Source: Haemonchus contortus (lineage: Eukaryota > Nematoda > Chromadorea > Rhabditida > Trichostrongylidae). From it: DNA of 64,000 bases. The notes below the pieces were generated by a model. It saw nothing but the letters and a program-made list of their open reading frames with translations, was not told where the DNA came from and searched no databases. The translations under genes and the position numbers were made by a program. Shown piece by piece: positions 58,679 to 64,000 of this stretch. The DNA is taken from the NCBI GenBank assembly GCA_000469685.2, contig LS997564.1, forward strand, positions 9,971,591 to 10,035,590. Direction: 5' to 3'. How positions within the stretch are numbered: position 1 is the first letter of the stretch; each line of letters opens with the position of its first letter.

Positions 58679-61600
58679 TCAAGGAGAGCACGACCTGGAT
58701 TTCGAGTATGAACAGTCACGTTGTGTTGGCCTAAATTAGTCGGATCGTTCTACGAAATACTCCCTACCCACACCAATATTCTCTTCTCAAGCGGTGTGTA
58801 CGTATGTGTATGTTTGACCGGAATACATATATCTTATACAGAGCGCATTCTAAAACGGGATTGAACGTCAAAAAAGTTACTACTTTATGAGAGGCAGACA
58901 AAATGCCGAAATATCGTTAAGACCACCTGTATAGAGAAGATGATATTGTGACAAGCTAGGAATGTTTTTGCAATTTGAGATGGTAATTTGTTATATCAAA
59001 AGTCTGCGCTCACACCTGAAGGCCATCGACACCCAGCTGCCGCAATGACTGGGAACTATTGGCAATTAAAAAGACACATACTGCTGAGAAAAGCTACCGA
59101 ACTTTCCAAGTATGTCGCAGAAAAAATGGCCTTTGTATGGAAAGTGACCTCAGAAAAAAAGCTAATCATTCGAACGTACCTTGCTCCTCGTTTGTCTCCT
59201 TGTAAAGCTTCCATGCGATCGCTGTCAGTCATACGATCGCGTTTCTAGAAAAGAAAACAATGAACTGGAAGTATTAAGAAAATCAAAGTGGAACTGTCAT
59301 GATAATACTGACCTTCTCGAAAGATGCTCTGGTGCTCTTTTGTAATCCTAAACAACAGAATTCCAATCAAGAAATACTTATATTATGGGCGTTTTTGCAT
59401 TTGAAAAAGTGTAGCTTACCAATTACGTTACCATTAGACTGTCTGAAGGAACGGTCGGAATTACTTTGGTGATGACCTGAAACAATGAACACTTCAATAA
59501 TACAATTTGTTGGTGTCGAATGATTCATTTGCTTGCAAAACACACCACCAGTTCAGATTACCCAAATTTACAATAAAGCATTCTAAATGACTATTTATGA
59601 TTTACCTCTCATTGCCTGACGACCAGATCCGTATCCAGTGTTCATGTAGTTCTCTGTAATAGAGCTGCCATTAAAAATCCTCTTTGATAAATTTGCTATG
59701 AAGATATCAGTGAGTTGAGTGCATTCAGTGCGGCGTTACTCGAATTTTCTCAAATCAGTCACAAATATCCTAAACAAACCCCAATGCATGTAAGTTTATC
59801 GACCATTTCATCAAAGGACAACGAGGTCAACAATCAGAGTAACGCGCTTAATGGATGGAAAACCAGCGAGCTGGTATGTAAGGCAATTACCACGAGCTTT
59901 TATGTCGCACTCCATACAATACTATAAGTTAGAAGTCGGCAATATTAAGATAACACTGCCCAAAAATACGATATCAAATGAACAACCTGGTTCGGTATCG
60001 TAGACACTTCTTCGACTACCGTTTTCATATGTTCTATTTTCACGCGTATTAGGAGGATCATTATTGTTGAGATCATTTGGTGGAGGACTACGGCTACGAC
60101 TACCACTTCGAGAGTACGACTTCGATGACCGCCTCCTTGCCACTTTTTCTAAATGATACTCGAAGGTTATGAAATTCTCGAACATATGTATGTATACAAG
60201 CAGAACCAATGAAAGTAAGAAAGGGACAACAAACATCTTGAAAATCCTTTTACACTGGAAAAGGTGAACCTGAAAACATTCACCTGCTGGGGTATTCCGC
60301 GTTGGGGTGGTGTTAGGTGGGCTTTTGCTTCCTGAGCGTGAGTACGAACAATCGCTCCTACGCTTCCTCGACTCGCCAGCTCAAAACAAAGCGCAATTCA
60401 TGTACAACTAGCAAGAGCATTATTAAACATTCAATCGATTAGAATCTCGGGAATTGGTTCAAATCTTTACAAAAAACCGAAGAAGGGGAAACGATTCCGA
60501 AAAGAGTTTGATGCTGTATACCTGTACTTGAGCTAGCAAATACAGACGTTGACGGATTATTTTTTGATGCGGAAGATCGAGGTGAGGGATCCATTTGCTT
60601 TCGGCCTTCTTAATAGGGGCATTTCAATATCACTCGATTTCAGAATAATTGCACTGCTACTGGATACAATGAACCAAATGAATTATGAAACAGACCGTTT
60701 TCTGAGCTCTCAGCGGTTGGATTGGTTGGGCTACTGCTCCTGGATCGGGAGTATGAACAAGAAGTTCTTGGCTTTTTGCCTGAATTTTTTCTCATGCCAC
60801 AGTCGTCCACATTTTACAGAAGGCAAATGGTGCGATAACCCACCACTCTTCTGAACTCCTGGAGCTGCACTGGGCGGGCTACTACTTCTCGATCGAGAGT
60901 AGGAACAGGGTCTAGAGACAGGGCCAGATGGACCTTAATTGGATACTTTGTCGCCCTAGCTCGCTCAAAAAAAAAAAGATCAAAAGTGCCAACCACGTCA
61001 TTGTCTTGTTTCAAACATTATATTTTCAAGTAAAAGCGAACCTCTGGGTGGCTTCTTTGCAGGACTGTTACTTCTCGATCGAGAATAGGAGCGTAGCTGT
61101 GTTTTGTTACCTAAAGACTTTTTAATAATCGTATGAAATGCCCCATAACGACTATCCTCCTTCAAACCGCGAAGACATCGCGCATACAAATAAGGGACCT
61201 GTATTGCCTTTCTTCGCCAGCGGTGAACATGGGCTGCGACTAGTTGAACGTGAGTAGGAACGTTCTCTTTTAGGCTTCCAATCCGTACCAGGCGTACTGT
61301 CACCTAAGAGGTAGAATGTTCAACAAAGTGTAAATCAATACAAGCAACCAAATTTACCGAAAGAGCTCCTTGCACGGTAGGAATTATTTCCATCATCCCG
61401 ATGATTACCTCCTCTACCACGACCACGCCCTCGGAAATTATTTTCACGTCCATTGTCGTTGTCTGAATCCACGGAATCCAGATTTAACTATTTTAATCAC
61501 GCAGGTCAGAAAAATTTTCAAAAAAGCGGAATGAAATACACTACTCCATAGTTCCAATCATTATCTTATCACGTATTGCCAAATACTCCCTCGGAGAATT

Positions 61601-62320
61601 ATTACCTCGATTTCCACCACCACGCCCACGACCACGACCGAATCCACGTTCTCCTCTCCCACGAGAACCCCCACGCCCACGCCCTCGACTTTCGCGATTA
61701 TTAGATTGATCTGAAATGGTGATTTTTTAGTGAAAAGAAGTAAGCCTATAAATCGAAAAACCTTGGAATCCCCCTGATCGTCCAAATTTATCCGGAGTCG
61801 TGTGCTCGTCGCAATTATCTGCAATTCTTAAGCAAATATACGAAAAAAGATGAATAATTTTCATGTAAACCATAGCAATTGCGCTTGCCGAGATCACGGT
61901 AAGAGACGTTGGAATTCCTGTTGTTATATGTGGGAGTAGCATCGATACCGCGACCTGAGTAGGGATATCTTTACAAAGGAAAGGAAAAACTGAGGAACAT
62001 TGCGAAGAAGACTTATCTACCAGGCAATGACGAGCTGAAATTGTACGGAGCCTGTGGTGGGGGAAAACTAGAATCAGCTGGAACTAGCCGAATCCCTTCA
62101 GCTGAAATTGAAATATGAATATGAAACATAAACATGAATATGAATATGAATATGAACTTCGATGAGATCGGAAGGAAAGAGAAGAATGCAACAGTCAATC
62201 GTAATTTTCTTTATCGCATAAACGAAACAGTAAGAACCAATTTTCACCTGTCATAGGAATCATGTGATGGTTTGCGAAGCGGCTAAAGTCCACGCAGCTG
62301 TGAAACTCTTGGTCAGACAT
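58679..62320 (-). CDS. RGG- and RS-repeat protein built from exon cassettes (putative RNA-associated/splicing factor)
   Basis: Eighteen exons splice in phase to 484 codons: 62320-62248, 62101-62021, 61954-61871, 61818-61762, 61710-61606, 61462-61358, 61303-61199, 61110-61042, 60933-60844, 60779-60696, 60608-60522, 60379-60284, 60148-59987, 59653-59606, 59476-59420, 59347-59313, 59244-59180, 58730-58679 (stop TGA). Start is MSDQEFHSCVDFSRFANHH. Residues ~99-168 are RGG-rich (RGRGRGGSRGRGE). From ~169 most exons carry one module of the type SYSRSRSxSP: RSYSRSTSRSP, RSYSRSRSNSP, CSYSRSRSSSP (twice), CSYSRSGSKSP, SYSRSGSRSRSP, and a last CSYSKSRSCSP at the C-terminus. RS/SP dipeptides are usual targets of SR-protein kinases, and RGG boxes bind RNA or are arginine-methylated. 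No RRM, DEAD box or zinc finger is visible. Role in splicing or RNP granules is inferred. A possible extra 21-nt in-frame micro-exon is at 59036-59016. Confidence 0.82.
62110..62157. repeat. Hexamer microsatellite (ATGAAT/ATGAAC type)
   Basis: GAATAT units repeat about six times with small changes in the first long intron of the SR-type gene. Confidence 0.7.
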
Positions 62321-62557
62321 TGGTACCGTGTAAATTGAACGCAAATGCTAAACAACCTTGATCAGCGTGTTTAACCCATTGGCGACCGCGCCTTTCACAT
62401 TGTCCTGACATTAACTTTTAATTTCTCTTATAACTGTAGTTGGAAGTGAATGATTCCTGGACCACGATGTCTCGAGATTCTCTAGAAGGTTGTGAGCTCA
62501 GCTGATACTTGAAACTATGAAAAAAATTATAAGAACACTTGATAAATAATATAAATA

Positions 62558-63800
62558 TTAGGTTGTCGGAAAAGTATTTGCGCATTTTGGTTTCCATGTT
62601 GTGAAATCTTTGGGGATTGCTCTAGAGCCTTCACTGCGGAATACGTGTAAGTGCAGGTCAATGCGCTCTCCATACCATATCTGCCGTAGCATTTCGCAAC
62701 GGTCATGGCTGCAAGAATCGCTCTCGACTCAAAGCTAGTCAGACTATCCTTTCTTCATAGGTTCAGAAAAAAACGTTAACCCAAATTCAGCGACAGGGGG
62801 AATATGCGATGCGATAGGACCATTCATTGTCTCTAATATCACATCAAGAAGTTGGTACAAGGAGTTCAAAAGTGGCCATTTTGACTGGACCGAAGAACCA
62901 CGATTTAGGAGACTAGCTGAGCTCAATGTTGACTATCTCCTGAAGCTGGTTGAAGAAGATTCTAGGTTTAGTACCCATCAGCTGAAACAAGAGCTCATAG
63001 CCATCACGACACAACAGCTGTCCATTTGCATCGCCTTGGGAAGACATGGAGATTTGGAGATATGGTTAAGTTTTGAACTGGGTGGTCACGACCTCCAAAT
63101 GAAGAGGGATTCATGTCTAAACTTGATGACTTTCCGACGCACCTTCGCATGGTTGGAAGACTTAATCACTGACGACGAGAAGTGTGTTCCCTACTTAAAC
63201 CACACGAGGAAGCGCCAGCGGCTTAGATGCGTAGAGCATGGAATCCCGACCTCCAATCCCGAATTCCTACCTCAGAAGGCAATGCCAAGCGTTTGTAGCC
63301 ATTCAATAGGATCATTCACTGGGACTTCCTACCACCGAACTCCGCTGTCAGCACAGAAGCCCAGTGTGCTCTGTGGACCGGATTGCTGCAGCTCCAAGAG
63401 AGAAACTCGGGAAAGTCTATTTTCTCCATGACAGTGCTCGCCCACACTTTTCGAAGGAAACCCAGAAGAAGCTTTAAAGCCTGAGATGGCATGTTATGGC
63501 CCACCCACTGTATTCACCAGACCTAACTCCGACGGATTATCATCTGCTCCTGTCGCTGTCGGATCATCCGAAAAATAAGAAGTTCGATTATGTGAATCAA
63601 CTCCAGACTCACATTGACGAGTTTTCCTCCTCGAAACCTCAGGAATTCTACGCAAGCAGGAACCACAAGTTGCCTGGTGAATGGCAATAACTTGTCGATA
63701 ATGATGATGCATATATTTGTTAATTGTTTGTTATTGTGAAGGAAAAAAATAAATTCAAAAAAAAATTGCAAAAGGCGCAAATACTTTTCCGACAACCTAA
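62558..63800 (+). mobile_element. Mariner transposon, 1243 bp, decayed transposase, nested in the piggyBac-type MITE
   Basis: Inverted termini TTAGGTTGTCGGAAAAGTAT (the match runs ~26 bp) with TA on both sides (62556-62557, 63801-63802). The plus strand encodes a mariner transposase with frameshifts and stops: YFLHDSARPHFSKETQKKL and LYSPDLTPTDYHLL carry the second and third catalytic Asp positions (D34D spacing region). The frame ends at 63690. Confidence 0.88.
62700..63690 (+). pseudogene. Mariner transposase remnant
   Basis: Mariner-type DDD transposase broken over several frames within the 62558-63800 element. The C-terminal 64 codons (63496-63690) are one open frame with the SPDLTPTDYHLL motif, then KFDYVNQLQTHIDEFSSSKP and a stop. 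The first half has several stops, so no functional protein is expected. Confidence 0.8.
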
Positions 63801-63861
63801 TACTACAGGAGCACGATATGGTGTGGCCCGCCGGCGGGCCACGCGGTCGTCAATGGGTTAA

Positions 63862-64000
63862 AATCCTTGAGGACGATCTGAAACTTACAGGCAGATGACC
63901 GATTCCGCTTTTGTCGTCCAAACAGAGGCGGTGATGGCTCTTATTTACGTGATATACATTACAGTACTCACATTTGAAGTTAAAATGGGCTTGCGTTCTG
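63862..64000. other. Right edge, nothing recognised
   Basis: Unique sequence to the right of the piggyBac-type element. No exon or repeat was recognised in this short stretch. Confidence 0.3.

Larger units (their letters stand above)
62375..63857. mobile_element. piggyBac-type MITE (~238 bp) split by a mariner insertion
   Basis: TTAA lies on both sides (62371-62374 and 63858-63861). The termini CCCATTGGCGACCGCG and CCCATTGACGACCGCG (inverse) match at 15 of 16 bases. TTAA target duplication followed by CCC termini is the hallmark of piggyBac elements. A perfect 16-bp palindrome GGCCCGCCGGCGGGCC is at 63825-63840. Removing the mariner and one TA leaves ~238 bp with no coding capacity. The left end is 51 bases upstream of the SR-type gene's ATG. 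Confidence 0.82.

Noticed and set aside
59016..59036. 21-nt micro-exon (WVSMAF) in the SR-type gene
   Set aside because: Splice sites and phase fit, but 21 nt is too short to accept without RNA evidence; left out of the main model.
1..64000. CRISPR array, bacterial operon, phage or rRNA genes
   Set aside because: No regularly spaced identical repeats, no Shine-Dalgarno/operon structure and no rRNA blocks; spliced genes show that this is eukaryotic DNA.

Overview
The window is animal nuclear DNA and looks nematode. Genes are split into many short exons by mostly short introns that end in TTTCAG-like acceptors, and the recognisable proteins match families known from Caenorhabditis-type worms. 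The high density of small DNA transposons and a tRNA-derived SINE suggests a repeat-rich strongylid (hookworm-like) genome. That last step is inference; no species marker was seen. All gene models were spliced by eye from GT/AG sites and reading phase. Identities rest on recognised motifs, not on searches.

Layout. 1-2173 (minus): 5' part of a GH20 hexosaminidase D-like gene with a signal anchor, running off the left edge. 2174-12.4 kb: no convincing gene, but a 1.7-kb element with 9-bp target duplications, a 551-bp foldback and several SINEs. 12.6-14.6 kb (minus): 3' end of an unidentified acidic/coiled-coil protein with SINEs in its introns. 15.4-16.6 kb: a second long-TIR element with 9-bp duplications, inserted exactly at the stop codon of an unidentified minus-strand gene (exons 16574-17703). 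18.1-18.5 kb: a 402-bp near-perfect hairpin MITE with TA duplications. 19.3-19.7 kb: two coding-like minus exons of unknown identity. 20-33.5 kb: mostly repeats and unassigned DNA.

33.5-44.3 kb (plus): a long, low-complexity, acidic protein gene of at least 14 phase-consistent exons, including a 1293-nt exon with about five diverged ~35-residue repeats. One intron holds a 935-bp mirror-image mariner. 44.3-48.5 kb: repeats and a 59-nt hairpin. 48.6-57.9 kb (plus): an almost complete alkylglycerol monooxygenase gene (agmo-1 type, 12-13 exons) with all three histidine boxes; a dead 1.27-kb mariner and two SINEs lie in its introns. 58.7-62.3 kb (minus): a complete 18-exon gene, 484 codons after splicing, for an RGG- and RS-rich protein. 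Its middle exons are a series of phase-1 cassettes, most carrying an SYSRSxSxSP-type module. About 50 bp upstream of its ATG is a piggyBac-type MITE (TTAA duplications) that itself contains a mariner.

The genes do not form an obvious pathway. HEXD-like and AGMO are independent housekeeping or metabolic enzymes (glycan trimming and ether-lipid cleavage). The strongest unusual signals are the modular SR gene, the two 9-bp-TSD long-inverted-repeat elements (one with a hairpin that covaries between its arms), the mirror mariner, and the nested mariner-in-piggyBac insertion.
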